This document shows, in pieces, positions 48,778 through 58,038 of a stretch of 64,000 nucleotides of DNA (position 1 is its first letter; each line of letters opens with the position of its first letter). Under the pieces are notes generated by a model. The model ran no database searches, was not told the origin of the DNA, and was given only the letters and a program-made list of their open reading frames with translations. This DNA comes from DYFT01 sp041695085 (GTDB taxonomy: Bacteria > Bacteroidota > Ignavibacteria > UBA10030). Where the stretch lies: positions 62,001 through 126,000 of the forward strand of contig JBGFRO010000047.1 in the NCBI GenBank assembly GCA_041695085.1, given 5' to 3'. Position numbers and translations under genes: made by a program.

Positions 48778-50391
48778 ATGTCACTCAAAAAGCCCGAACT
48801 GATCGATTTCTCGCAGGAACGCATCCGCGTTCTCCACTTCACGTGGATTGCTTTCTTCATCAGCTTCTACATCTGGTTCAATATGGCTCCGCTCGCAACG
48901 ACAATGTTGCGAGAATTGAACTGGCTCACTCCAGAGCATGTTAAGATTCTAGCTATCGTCAACGTTGCGCTAACCATTCCAGCGCGTATTCTTGTCGGGG
49001 CGCTGATCGACAAATACGGACCACGCGTCGTGTTCTCGGGACTGCTCATCACGATGTCTCTTCCCACGTTCGTGTTTGCATTTGGCGATTCCTTTCTGCA
49101 GTTGCTCGTAGCACGTTTCGTTTTGGGGTCGGTGGGTGCGAGTTTCGTGATTGGCATTCGGATGGTCTCTCAGTGGTTTCCGCCGAAAATGATTGGCCGC
49201 GCAGAGGGATTTTATGCAGGGTGGGGGAACTTCGGTTCGGCGTGGGCGGCAATCACCCTGCCTTGGATAGCACTGACCGTGATGCCTCAGATGTTTGGTG
49301 TGGAAGAAGACGGGTGGCGTTGGGCTTTGTTTATCAACGGCGTTGTGTCGTTTGCATACGGTATCTTTTATTACTTTGCTGTTCGCGATACACCACACGG
49401 AAAGGCATTCGTAGGTGTGAAAAAGACTCAACCGCTCGTGGTGACGTCGTACGGTGACCTCGTTCAATACTTGTTGTGGTCCTTTCCACTTGTCGGGGCG
49501 CTCGGCCTTCTTGCGTGGCGCATCAGTAAGATCCCGCTGACGCTCGATGACGGTACAACCATCACCCTCATTCCCGATTCCTACCTATACGCTGTCTATG
49601 GCCTGCTGGCGCTGATGTACATCGCGCATTGCATTAAAACACTCCACGTCAACTTACCTGTACTGAAGAAAGGTGTTCCCGAGCACGAGAAATATCCGTT
49701 CAACAGCGTTGCAGCGCTCAACACCACGTACATCGCCAACTTCGGGGCCGAATTGGCTGTTGTGTCAATGCTGCCTGCTTTTTTTGAGAGCACGTTTTCA
49801 GTCGGCCCGGAGTTTGCCGGACTCGTTGCCTCTTCGTTCGCATTCGTCAACCTGTTTGCTCGCCCGCTCGGCGGCCTGCTTTCCGATACGATGAGAAACC
49901 GGAAGGTTGTGATGAGTATTTATATGTTCGGCATTGCGTTGGGCTTTTTCGGAATGGCATTTATCAACGAGGCGTGGCCTATTTGGGTGGCCGTCGCCAT
50001 CACGATCGCCTGCTCGGTGTTCGTGCAGGGAGCGGAGGGGGCAACGTTTGCCATCATCCCGCTGATCAAGAAACCGCTTACCGGCCAGATCGCGGGAATG
50101 GCCGGCGCATACGGGAACGTCGGAGCAGTTCTCTACCTCATTCTCTACTCGCTCGTCGATCCACAAACGTTCTTCTTCGTTCTTGCCGGCGGTGCGGCGT
50201 TCAGTTTTCTCTACTGTCTAATCTTCTTAGTAGAACCGAAAGGCTCGTTTGCAGAAACGGATGAACAGACTTCCATTGAGATGATCCCTCCGGCACATCA
50301 AACGGCTGTGTTGGCCCAACCCGCCGTTCAACCGGTGACGATCGTAGAGAGCAAAGGCTCGTTCCGCGACTCATCGAAGAGCCCTCAATAA
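48778..50391 (+). CDS. narK: NarK-family nitrate/nitrite transporter 1
   Basis: This 537-residue MFS transporter has 12 or more membrane helices, R-F-V-L-G-S-V-G-A-S-F in the second helix region and the family's substrate-binding stretch G-W-G-N-F-G-S-A-W-A-A. An extra membrane-proximal insertion (~215-290) and a ~50-residue cytoplasmic tail make it longer than typical NarK. It may exchange nitrate for nitrite; transport mode is not evident. It lies in the nar operon, 12 bases before a second NarK gene. Confidence 0.9.
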   Translation: MSLKKPELIDFSQERIRVLHFTWIAFFISFYIWFNMAPLATTMLRELNWLTPEHVKILAIVNVALTIPARILVGALIDKYGPRVVFSGLLITMSLPTFVFAFGDSFLQLLVARFVLGSVGASFVIGIRMVSQWFPPKMIGRAEGFYAGWGNFGSAWAAITLPWIALTVMPQMFGVEEDGWRWALFINGVVSFAYGIFYYFAVRDTPHGKAFVGVKKTQPLVVTSYGDLVQYLLWSFPLVGALGLLAWRISKIPLTLDDGTTITLIPDSYLYAVYGLLALMYIAHCIKTLHVNLPVLKKGVPEHEKYPFNSVAALNTTYIANFGAELAVVSMLPAFFESTFSVGPEFAGLVASSFAFVNLFARPLGGLLSDTMRNRKVVMSIYMFGIALGFFGMAFINEAWPIWVAVAITIACSVFVQGAEGATFAIIPLIKKPLTGQIAGMAGAYGNVGAVLYLILYSLVDPQTFFFVLAGGAAFSFLYCLIFLVEPKGSFAETDEQTSIEMIPPAHQTAVLAQPAVQPVTIVESKGSFRDSSKSPQ

Positions 50392-50403
50392 GGAATACGA
50401 CGT

Positions 50404-51735
50404 ATGTCCTACCTGCAACGCTGGGAACCGGAGAACGAACAATTCTGGAATGAAAAGGCCAAGAGGATCGCCTGGCGAACGCTGTTCATCACCACGGTGG
50501 CCCTTGTACTTTCCTTTGCTACCTGGTTTATGATGAGCGCGATCGTCGTGCGTCTTCCGCAGGTCGGATTTCAGTTCGATACGATGCAGTTGTTCTGGCT
50601 TGCTGCCATGCCGGGACTTGCAGGGGGGACGTTCCGAATTATGCATACGTTTCTCATCCCCATCTTCGGAACGAGACACGTGATCACCTACTCGACTCTG
50701 CTGAAGCTTCTTCCGTGTCTCGGCATCGGCTTCGCTGTCATGCATCCGGAAACACCGTACTGGGCTTTCCTCCTCCTCGCGTTTTCTGCCGGTTTCGGTG
50801 GGGGGGATTTTTCTTCGTTTATGCCGAGCACAAGCATCTTCTTTCCAAAACGATTGCAGGGAACCGCGCTCGGTATTCAGGCGGGGATCGGAAATTTCGG
50901 TGTGAGTTTGGCGCAATTTTTGACACCGTGGATGATCGGATTTGCAGCGTTCGGTGTTGTGGGAGGCGAGCCACAAGTCATGACGCGAGGGGGTGTAACA
51001 AGCTATATGTGGCTTCAAAATGCAGCGTTCATTTACGTCCCGTTTCTCGTGCTGATGACAGTTCTCGCTTGGATTTACTTGCGCAGCGTTCCGGTCCGCG
51101 CATCGTTCCGCGAACAGCTCGATATCTTCCGCAACAAGCATACGTGGTTTTGCACCATCACCTACGTAATGACGTTCGGCTCCTTTTCGGGATTTTCTGC
51201 CGCCTTTCCGTTATTGATCAAAACGGTCTATGGCCAATTTCCGAATGCGCCGGACCCTCTTGCGTATGCATTTCTCGGTCCGCTCATCGGTTCCGTAGCA
51301 CGTGTGGCAGCGGGACCGATTTCCGACAAAGTGGGTGGAGCGATCCTCACTCACTTCGTCGGTATTGGTTTGATCATCTCTATTGTGGTGATGGCGGTGG
51401 GAGGGTTGTTGTCGCCAACCTCACTTGATTCTTTTCCGGCGTTTGTGGGCCTGATGTTGGTGATCTTTCTTCTGACAGGAGTCGGCAATGCCTCGACGTT
51501 CCGTCAGTATCCCATCATCTTTTCACATTCACCGCGGCAAGGAGCAGGTGTGATCGGATGGACAGCGGCGGTGGCGGCCTACGGCCCCTTCGTGTTCGCG
51601 ACACTGATCGGTCTCGTGATCACGGAATTTGGATCGGCAGCTCCCTTTTTCTATGGAATTGCCCTCTACTATGTCGCAGCAACAGGCATCAATTGGTGGT
51701 ACTACACACGCAAGGGTTGTGAGAAACCGAGTTGA
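50404..51735 (+). CDS. narK: NarK-family nitrate/nitrite transporter 2
   Basis: This 443-residue MFS protein carries the NarK1-type signatures G-F-G-G-G-D-F-S-S-F-M-P and G-I-Q-A-G-I-G-N-F-G-V-S and a second signature G-N-A-S-T-F-R-Q-Y-P. In paired NarK systems the two proteins often differ in mechanism (nitrate/H+ symport and nitrate/nitrite exchange). The same division is likely here but not demonstrable. AAGGA lies upstream of ATG 50404. It ends the nar operon, 90 bases before actA. Confidence 0.92.
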   Translation: MSYLQRWEPENEQFWNEKAKRIAWRTLFITTVALVLSFATWFMMSAIVVRLPQVGFQFDTMQLFWLAAMPGLAGGTFRIMHTFLIPIFGTRHVITYSTLLKLLPCLGIGFAVMHPETPYWAFLLLAFSAGFGGGDFSSFMPSTSIFFPKRLQGTALGIQAGIGNFGVSLAQFLTPWMIGFAAFGVVGGEPQVMTRGGVTSYMWLQNAAFIYVPFLVLMTVLAWIYLRSVPVRASFREQLDIFRNKHTWFCTITYVMTFGSFSGFSAAFPLLIKTVYGQFPNAPDPLAYAFLGPLIGSVARVAAGPISDKVGGAILTHFVGIGLIISIVVMAVGGLLSPTSLDSFPAFVGLMLVIFLLTGVGNASTFRQYPIIFSHSPRQGAGVIGWTAAVAAYGPFVFATLIGLVITEFGSAAPFFYGIALYYVAATGINWWYYTRKGCEKPS

Positions 51736-51825
51736 GCGATGGCTGCTGAATTCTTGAACAAGTGTTTCCGACAACCACAGAGCCTGAGCTAATAGATCAA
51801 GATTCGTGTTAGGGAAAAACCTTCG

Positions 51826-52491
51826 ATGAAGCTACTGAACAACAGAATGACAACCGTCGTGCTCCTGGTAGCTGTGGTGTTGACCATGAGCGTCTTCTTC
51901 ACCTCTTTTACTTCCAACATGCGGCTGCCGGATAATCATCAGGGCTTTGAGCCCGTTCAACCCATTGCGTACTCTCATCGGCTGCACGCCGGAGAGCTGG
52001 GGATCGATTGTTTGCACTGTCATGGTGGTGCAGAGCAGAGCCGGACAGCCGGCATTCCGCCGGCGAGCACCTGTATGAATTGTCATCAGTTCGTCACAGC
52101 CTCCATCCTCTCCGTCCGTGAAGAGGACAAGCTCGCAGCGAAGGAATCGAGGCCGCCGCGGAAAATCGTTTCGCCCGATCTTCAAAAACTCTATCGGGCG
52201 GTCGGTTTGAACGAGATGGGAGAACGGGATATTTCTTTAACCGCCGAGGGGATTGAATGGATTCGCGTTCACAGCTTGCCGAGCTTTGTGTACTTCAACC
52301 ACAGCGCGCACGTGAACTCGGGCGTCGCATGCCAAACCTGTCATGGTAACGTTGAAACGATGGAGAGAGTGCGTCAGGTATCCGATCTCTCCATGGGGTG
52401 GTGTGTGAACTGTCATCGCGACGCCAACGCCAACGGCATCAACGCCAAACCCGTGAACGCCTCGATTGATTGTGATGCTTGCCACCATTGA
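51826..52491 (+). CDS. actA: Alternative complex III subunit A (pentahaem cytochrome c)
   Basis: The 221-residue protein has an N-terminal membrane anchor (~8-30) and five CxxCH motifs: CLHCH, CMNCH, CQTCH, CVNCH and CDACH. This haem count and layout match ActA. It conducts electrons from the quinol-oxidising core of ACIII toward soluble acceptors. It starts the actABCDEF operon; the 51736-51825 gap shows no convincing promoter. Confidence 0.93.
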   Translation: MKLLNNRMTTVVLLVAVVLTMSVFFTSFTSNMRLPDNHQGFEPVQPIAYSHRLHAGELGIDCLHCHGGAEQSRTAGIPPASTCMNCHQFVTASILSVREEDKLAAKESRPPRKIVSPDLQKLYRAVGLNEMGERDISLTAEGIEWIRVHSLPSFVYFNHSAHVNSGVACQTCHGNVETMERVRQVSDLSMGWCVNCHRDANANGINAKPVNASIDCDACHH

Positions 52492-52544
52492 ACTTGATGA
52501 CAGTTCCTCGCTCGGATGTTTGAACAGGGACTTAGGGAGATCCC

Positions 52545-55538
52545 ATGAAAGATCACCTTCATACAAGTGAAGATCAACTTAACCTGCCGGAAGAATTCAG
52601 CCGTCGCTCGTTTCTGAAGCTCGCAGGATTTACGTTCGCAGGCGGAGTTCTTGCGGGATGTCAACAATCGAACCTCGAGAAAGCAATTCCCCACCTAATC
52701 AAGCCGGAGGAGTTGGTGCCCGGAGTTCCTCTGTGGTATGCCTCGACGTGTGCGGGTTGCTCGGCAGGGTGTGGCGTTCTTGTGAAGACGCGAGATGGAA
52801 GACCGATCAAACTCGAAGGGAATCCCGAGCATCCCATCTCCCGCGGTGGGTTGTGCGCTGTGGGACAAGCTTCGTTGCTCGGACTTTACGACTCCCAGCG
52901 GCTTGGCGCCCCGCTCGCGCACGGAAAGGAGTCAACCTGGGAACAAGTAGATGCTGCGATAAAGGCGGAGTTAGAAGGGATCCGCAAGCGCAATGGCGCC
53001 GTGCGGTTCCTGACAGGAACGATCACCAGTCCCACCACAAACGAGCTCGTTCGCCGGTTCCTCTCAACGTTTAAGGATGCGCGCCACGTTGTGTATGATC
53101 CGGTTTCATCTTCCGCGCTCCTCGACGCGCACGAACGCACCCACGGAGTTCGTGCGTTGCCTCAGTTCCGGTTGGAGAAGGCGACAACGATCGTCAGTTT
53201 GAATGCAGACTTCTTGGGTACGTGGCTCTCTCCTGTTGAGTTTACGAAGGCGTACCGACAAGGCAGGTCATTGCAAGGAACACCACCGGTCTTTTCCTAT
53301 CACACTCAGTTTGAATCACGACTCTCCATCACGGGCAGCAATGCGGACGAGCGAGTCTCTGTCTCCCCTGTGGAGCTCGCCCATGTTGCCTCCCGGCTCC
53401 TCTCCCTCCTCACTGAACGAGCTGGGAGGAGGCTGCCCGTGGCTGTCCCTTTACTCGACGAACGACTCGAACGCTGCACAACAGAGTGCGTTGAACGGCT
53501 CTGGAGAACGAAAGGTAAAAGTCTCGTTGTGTGCGGTGTGAATGATGTTGCAATTCAGGTTGTCGTCAACGCAATCAACGAGGTGCTCGGCAACTACGGT
53601 AGTACGATCGATTTGAATCGTTCATCCTATCAAGCACAGGGCAATGATACGGACCTGGCGAAACTGCTCGATGAGATAAGAAGCGGAAACGTCTCCGCGC
53701 TCTTCGTCGATGGAGTGAATCCATTCTACGATCTTCCCGGCGCACAGGAGCTTGCAGCGGCGTGTGAAACCATCCCTTTGCCCGTGAGCTTCGGCGAGCG
53801 GAATGATGAAACCGCCGAGCACATGCACTACGTCTTGCCACAGCCGCACGAGTTGGAACGGTGGAACGACTCGGAAGCGATTGCTGGCATCGTCTCCCTC
53901 ACACAACCAACGATCCAACCGCTCCGGCCTGCCCGACCGCTCATGGAGACGATCAGCATCTGGATGGGGACGAAGGAAAGTGCATACAACCTGATACGCG
54001 CCGAATGGGAAAGATCGATCTTCAAACGCCAGACCCGCGAACAATCATTCACACAGTTCTGGAACAAAACGCTCCATGATGGATTTGCCATTGTCGAGCC
54101 GAAGCGGCAAGCGGTTTCGTCATTCAATCCCGCAGCTGTTGCAGAATCGCTGCGGCAGTTATCCACTCAATCGCTCCAGCAGAAGTTGTTCGTCGAGCTC
54201 CATGCCTCTTCAACAATATTGGATGGTCGCCACGCTCACAACGCGTGGCTTCAGGAGCTCCCCGATCCCGTCACGAAAATTGTGTGGGACAACGTCGCGT
54301 CCCTCTCACGCAAACGCGCAGAATCTCTAAATCTCCATGAAGGCGACGTCGTGAGATTGAACAGGGAAGGAGGAAGGGTTATCGAGTTGCCCATTCACAT
54401 TCAGCAGGGACACCAAGATGATGTGATCTCGGTTTCTTTAGGATACGGAAGAAAGGGAACAGACCGATTTCATCATGTCAACCCAAAATGGTTGCAGGCA
54501 AAGCCGACAGTGGAGAAAGGCGGGACGGTCGGAACCAATGCAGCACCACTGCTTGAATGGAAGGGGAAGACGCTCAGCTACTTCGTTTCTGGTATCGAAG
54601 TGGAGAGGACAGGAACGAATCGACAGATCGCCGTTACGCAAGAGTACGACTTTCTCACCAATCCGAATCTGTTGGGCGAATCTTCGGGCGAAAAGCGCAA
54701 TATCATTCAGCAGGCCTCACTCGCAACATTCGTCGCGAATCCTTCCGCGGGCAGTTTTCCCAAACCGCCGCTCGATTCTTTGTGGCCTGAGGAACACACC
54801 TATCCCGGTCATCGATGGGGCATGGTCATCGACTTGACCGCCTGCACGGGCTGTTCAGCATGCGTCATCAGCTGTCAGGTGGAGAACAACATACCGGTGG
54901 TGGGAAAGGATGAAGTTGCCCGGAATCGTGAACTTCAGTGGTTGCGGATCGATCGCTACTATGAGGAAGAGGGAGAGACTCTCCGCGTTGCGCATCAGCC
55001 GATGCTGTGTCAGCATTGCGGCAACGCACCGTGCGAGACGGTATGTCCCGTGCTTGCCACGGTGCACAATTCAGAGGGATTGAATCAACAGGTTTACAAC
55101 CGGTGCGTCGGTACTCGGTATTGTGCCAACAACTGTCCCTACAAGGTGAGGCATTTCAATTGGTTTCAGTATCCCCGAGGCGATGAGATTGCCAGGATGG
55201 TATTGAATCCGGATGTGACGGTGCGGGATCGGGGAGTGATGGAGAAATGCACCTTCTGCGTTCAACGTATTCAACTTGCCAAGATTGAAGCCAAAAACGA
55301 AGGAAGAGCGTTGAGGGATGGAGATGTGAAGTCGGCTTGCCAGCAATCTTGTCCTGCCGATGCGATCATCTTTGGAGATGTGAACGATCCGAACAGCGAA
55401 GTGTCACGCAAAATGAAAGATCCGCGAACGTACCGGGTCTTGGAGGAGCTTGGTGTTCGTCCGTCGATAGGTTATATGACGTTGGTACGAAACAGCGACG
55501 GAATTGCCGTTGCGGAAGGAGGTATGAAGAATGGCTGA
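52545..55538 (+). CDS. actB: Alternative complex III subunit B (molybdopterin-like and Fe-S domains)
   Basis: The 997-residue protein has a twin-arginine signal S-R-R-S-F-L-K-L (~19) with a downstream L-A-G-C, so it is exported folded and perhaps lipid-anchored. The B1 part resembles a molybdopterin oxidoreductase with a C-A-G-C-S-A-G-C-G cluster motif near residue 68. The B2 part (~740-960) holds four ferredoxin-type motifs: C-T-G-C-S-A-C-V-I-S-C, C-Q-H-C-G-N-A-P-C-E-T-V-C-P, C-V-G-T-R-Y-C-A-N-N-C-P and C-T-F-C with C-Q-Q-S-C-P. The fusion and its place after actA are diagnostic for ACIII. In known ACIII the B1 part carries no molybdenum cofactor. Confidence 0.96.
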   Translation: MKDHLHTSEDQLNLPEEFSRRSFLKLAGFTFAGGVLAGCQQSNLEKAIPHLIKPEELVPGVPLWYASTCAGCSAGCGVLVKTRDGRPIKLEGNPEHPISRGGLCAVGQASLLGLYDSQRLGAPLAHGKESTWEQVDAAIKAELEGIRKRNGAVRFLTGTITSPTTNELVRRFLSTFKDARHVVYDPVSSSALLDAHERTHGVRALPQFRLEKATTIVSLNADFLGTWLSPVEFTKAYRQGRSLQGTPPVFSYHTQFESRLSITGSNADERVSVSPVELAHVASRLLSLLTERAGRRLPVAVPLLDERLERCTTECVERLWRTKGKSLVVCGVNDVAIQVVVNAINEVLGNYGSTIDLNRSSYQAQGNDTDLAKLLDEIRSGNVSALFVDGVNPFYDLPGAQELAAACETIPLPVSFGERNDETAEHMHYVLPQPHELERWNDSEAIAGIVSLTQPTIQPLRPARPLMETISIWMGTKESAYNLIRAEWERSIFKRQTREQSFTQFWNKTLHDGFAIVEPKRQAVSSFNPAAVAESLRQLSTQSLQQKLFVELHASSTILDGRHAHNAWLQELPDPVTKIVWDNVASLSRKRAESLNLHEGDVVRLNREGGRVIELPIHIQQGHQDDVISVSLGYGRKGTDRFHHVNPKWLQAKPTVEKGGTVGTNAAPLLEWKGKTLSYFVSGIEVERTGTNRQIAVTQEYDFLTNPNLLGESSGEKRNIIQQASLATFVANPSAGSFPKPPLDSLWPEEHTYPGHRWGMVIDLTACTGCSACVISCQVENNIPVVGKDEVARNRELQWLRIDRYYEEEGETLRVAHQPMLCQHCGNAPCETVCPVLATVHNSEGLNQQVYNRCVGTRYCANNCPYKVRHFNWFQYPRGDEIARMVLNPDVTVRDRGVMEKCTFCVQRIQLAKIEAKNEGRALRDGDVKSACQQSCPADAIIFGDVNDPNSEVSRKMKDPRTYRVLEELGVRPSIGYMTLVRNSDGIAVAEGGMKNG

Positions 55539-56946
55539 GATTCTCTCAACGCTCCGACCGCCGCTTGTTCTCGGTAACAAGTCGTACGCCGACATTACCG
55601 ACGACGTCTGCTCGGCACTTGAACGGAAATCGTCTACCGGCTGGTGGACGTCCTTCATCATCGCCGTCGGGGTTTTGATCCTTGGCGCGATTTCCGTTGG
55701 ATATCAGCTGGTGACCGGCGTGGGAGTGTGGGGGTTGAACAATACCGTCGGTTGGGCGTTCGATATTACCAACTTCGTCTTTTGGATCGGTATCGGACAT
55801 GCGGGCACGCTCATCTCCGCCATCCTCTTCTTGTTCCGACAGCGGTGGCGGACCTCCATCAACCGCTCGGCAGAGGCCATGACCCTGTTCGCGGTCATCT
55901 GCGCAGGAATCTTCCCCATTATCCACACCGGCAGACCGTGGTTTGCTTATTGGTTCATTCCCTATCCGAACTTTCGCGGACCGCTTTGGGTGAACTTCCG
56001 CTCACCGCTCGTGTGGGATATGTTCGCCATCGGCTGCTACCTCACCATCTCAGCTCTTTTTTGGTACGTCGGTCTTCTTCCGGATCTGGCTACCATCCGC
56101 GATCGGGCGAAGACGATGTGGCGGAAAAAGATCTTCGGCTTCTTCAGTTTTGGCTGGGACGGATCGAACCGAACGTGGCAGCGCTACGAGAAGCTCTACT
56201 TGTTGCTGGCCGGACTGGCAACGCCTCTCGTCGTGTCGGTGCACACGATCGTGAGTTGGGATTTTGCCACTTCTATCATCCCGGGGTGGCATACGACGAT
56301 CTTTCCGCCGTACTTCGTTGCGGGCGCCGTCTTCTCGGGATTCGCGATGGTGTTGATGCTGATGCTCATCGTCCGCAAGGTGATGAACCTCGAAGATTAC
56401 ATCACCCTCCACCACATCGAAAATATGACGAAGGTCATCATCGCAACGAGTGGAATGGTTGGATTGGCGTATATCACCGAACTCTTCGTCGCGTATTATT
56501 CCGGCAATCCTTATGAACGGTTTGCGTTCATCAATCGGGCGTTGGGTCCATACGGATGGGCATACTGGCTCATGGTGACGTGCAACGTCGTGGTGCCGCA
56601 GTTCTTTTGGTGGAAGAAGATCAGGCGTCACGTGGGTATGGTGTTCATTCTGTCGATCTTCATCAACGTCGGCATGTGGTTTGAGCGGTTTGTGATCATC
56701 ATGACATCGCTCACTCGTGATTTCCTGCCGGGGAGTTGGTCAGGATTCACGCCGACCATTCTCGACATCACGACGTTGTTGGGGAGCTTCGGATTGTTCT
56801 TTACTCTGTTCCTTCTTTTTGCACGCTTCCTGCCAATGATCGCCATCGGGGAGGTGAAAGGAGTCGCAGGTGTGAAGCGGGCAACGCCCCCCGGCGCGGT
56901 TGAGAAACGAAAGGAGGTTGCCCATGAGCCGGCGCCTGTTGGTTAG
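55531..56946 (+). CDS. actC: Alternative complex III subunit C (NrfD-like quinol-binding)
   Basis: The 471-residue integral membrane protein has about ten helices of the NrfD/PsrC family and forms the likely quinol-oxidation site with ActF. A-T-I-I-P-G-W-H-T-T-I-F-P-P-Y-F-V-A-G-A-like segments (visible as I-I-P-G-W-H-T-T) are typical of ActC. AAGGAGG precedes ATG 55531, which lies eight bases inside actB. It overlaps actD by 23 bases. Confidence 0.95.
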   Translation: MAEILSTLRPPLVLGNKSYADITDDVCSALERKSSTGWWTSFIIAVGVLILGAISVGYQLVTGVGVWGLNNTVGWAFDITNFVFWIGIGHAGTLISAILFLFRQRWRTSINRSAEAMTLFAVICAGIFPIIHTGRPWFAYWFIPYPNFRGPLWVNFRSPLVWDMFAIGCYLTISALFWYVGLLPDLATIRDRAKTMWRKKIFGFFSFGWDGSNRTWQRYEKLYLLLAGLATPLVVSVHTIVSWDFATSIIPGWHTTIFPPYFVAGAVFSGFAMVLMLMLIVRKVMNLEDYITLHHIENMTKVIIATSGMVGLAYITELFVAYYSGNPYERFAFINRALGPYGWAYWLMVTCNVVVPQFFWWKKIRRHVGMVFILSIFINVGMWFERFVIIMTSLTRDFLPGSWSGFTPTILDITTLLGSFGLFFTLFLLFARFLPMIAIGEVKGVAGVKRATPPGAVEKRKEVAHEPAPVG

Positions 56947-57451
56947 TACGTTCGCGCACGAACAGGATCTCCTCGACGCGACCAACACAGCTCGGGAGAA
57001 GGGCTACACTATCCTCGATTCGTTTACCCCGTTTGCTGTGCACGGGCTTGATAAAGCCATGGGGATGCGACCGACACGATTGGCGTGGGTAACGTTCTTT
57101 CTCGGCATCTCCGGCGCCATAGCAAAGCTGTGGTTTCAAATTTGGACCTCGGCGACCAGTTGGCCTGTCAATGTCGGCGGCAAACCGCTCAAATCCGTGC
57201 CGGCGTTTGTCCCTGTGACCTTTGAAGTGATGGTGCTCTTTGCCGGTGTGGGCTCCGTGCTGTTCTTCCTGTTTCGACGCAAGTTGTGGCCGGGAAAGAA
57301 GCCGCGATTCGTCTATGAGCGGACGACCAACGATCGCTTTGTGTTGGTCTTGGTCGAGGACCGTGCCGACTTCGATGTCTCTGAAGTGCGGCAACTCTTT
57401 GCTCCGTTTCATCTTGTAAATCTTGAAGAAAGGATGGAGCAGGAATCATGA
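56924..57451 (+). CDS. actD: Alternative complex III subunit D (DUF3341)
   Basis: ATG 56924 has an excellent AAAGGAGG site and lies inside the end of actC. The ~175-residue protein has a cytoplasmic N-terminal domain, two membrane helices (~45-65 and ~95-115) and a C-terminal ferredoxin-like fold with D-R-F-V-L-V-L, matching DUF3341/ActD. It helps hold the membrane core of ACIII. It overlaps actE by four bases. Confidence 0.93.
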   Translation: MSRRLLVSTFAHEQDLLDATNTAREKGYTILDSFTPFAVHGLDKAMGMRPTRLAWVTFFLGISGAIAKLWFQIWTSATSWPVNVGGKPLKSVPAFVPVTFEVMVLFAGVGSVLFFLFRRKLWPGKKPRFVYERTTNDRFVLVLVEDRADFDVSEVRQLFAPFHLVNLEERMEQES

Positions 57452-58038
57452 ACCGTCGTGTTCTCCTCAACGGGTTGTTGCTGGTTGTCTTTCTCGTTGT
57501 CATCGGCTTGATTTTTTTTGTTCAACGCGACTTCACGCAGAGGAACTTTGATTTCATGCCGGGAATGGTCTCCTACGTTGCATACAAACCGCAAGCGGAC
57601 CTTCCCGTGCGTGACGTAAAGCGACTCGTCGCTCCGAAGGTGGAGGGGACCGTCGCACGCGGTTTCATGCCGCTCGATTACAAATCCACACCGGAAGACG
57701 CGCAGCGAGCCGGCAGAGAATTGGTAAATCCGGTTGCAGACACAAATCTCGCCGCTCTTGAACGCGGAGCGGCCGTTTATGCCCGGATGTGTCAACCCTG
57801 TCACGGCCCGACGGGACAAGGAGACGGTCTTGTCTCTCAACACGGCTTTCCTCCGCCCCCTTCACTGTATGCCGAGAACGCGATGAAGATGAAGGATGGC
57901 CAGATGTTCCACATCATCACCTATGGACAAAAGAACATGCCTGCACTCGCATCGGAAGTGAAGCGGGAGGACCGCTGGAACGTTATACGTCACATCCGTT
58001 CACTCCAACAAAAGTCGTTAGCATCGAGAAAACCATGA
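57448..58038 (+). CDS. actE: Alternative complex III subunit E (monohaem cytochrome c)
   Basis: The 196-residue product has an N-terminal membrane anchor or lipoprotein-like segment (~7-25) and a class I cytochrome c domain with C-Q-P-C-H (~114) and a probable Met ligand in K-N-M-P-A. ActE is the small monohaem subunit that can pass electrons from ACIII to an acceptor. It is coupled to actD and actF by ATGA overlaps. Confidence 0.92.
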   Translation: MNRRVLLNGLLLVVFLVVIGLIFFVQRDFTQRNFDFMPGMVSYVAYKPQADLPVRDVKRLVAPKVEGTVARGFMPLDYKSTPEDAQRAGRELVNPVADTNLAALERGAAVYARMCQPCHGPTGQGDGLVSQHGFPPPPSLYAENAMKMKDGQMFHIITYGQKNMPALASEVKREDRWNVIRHIRSLQQKSLASRKP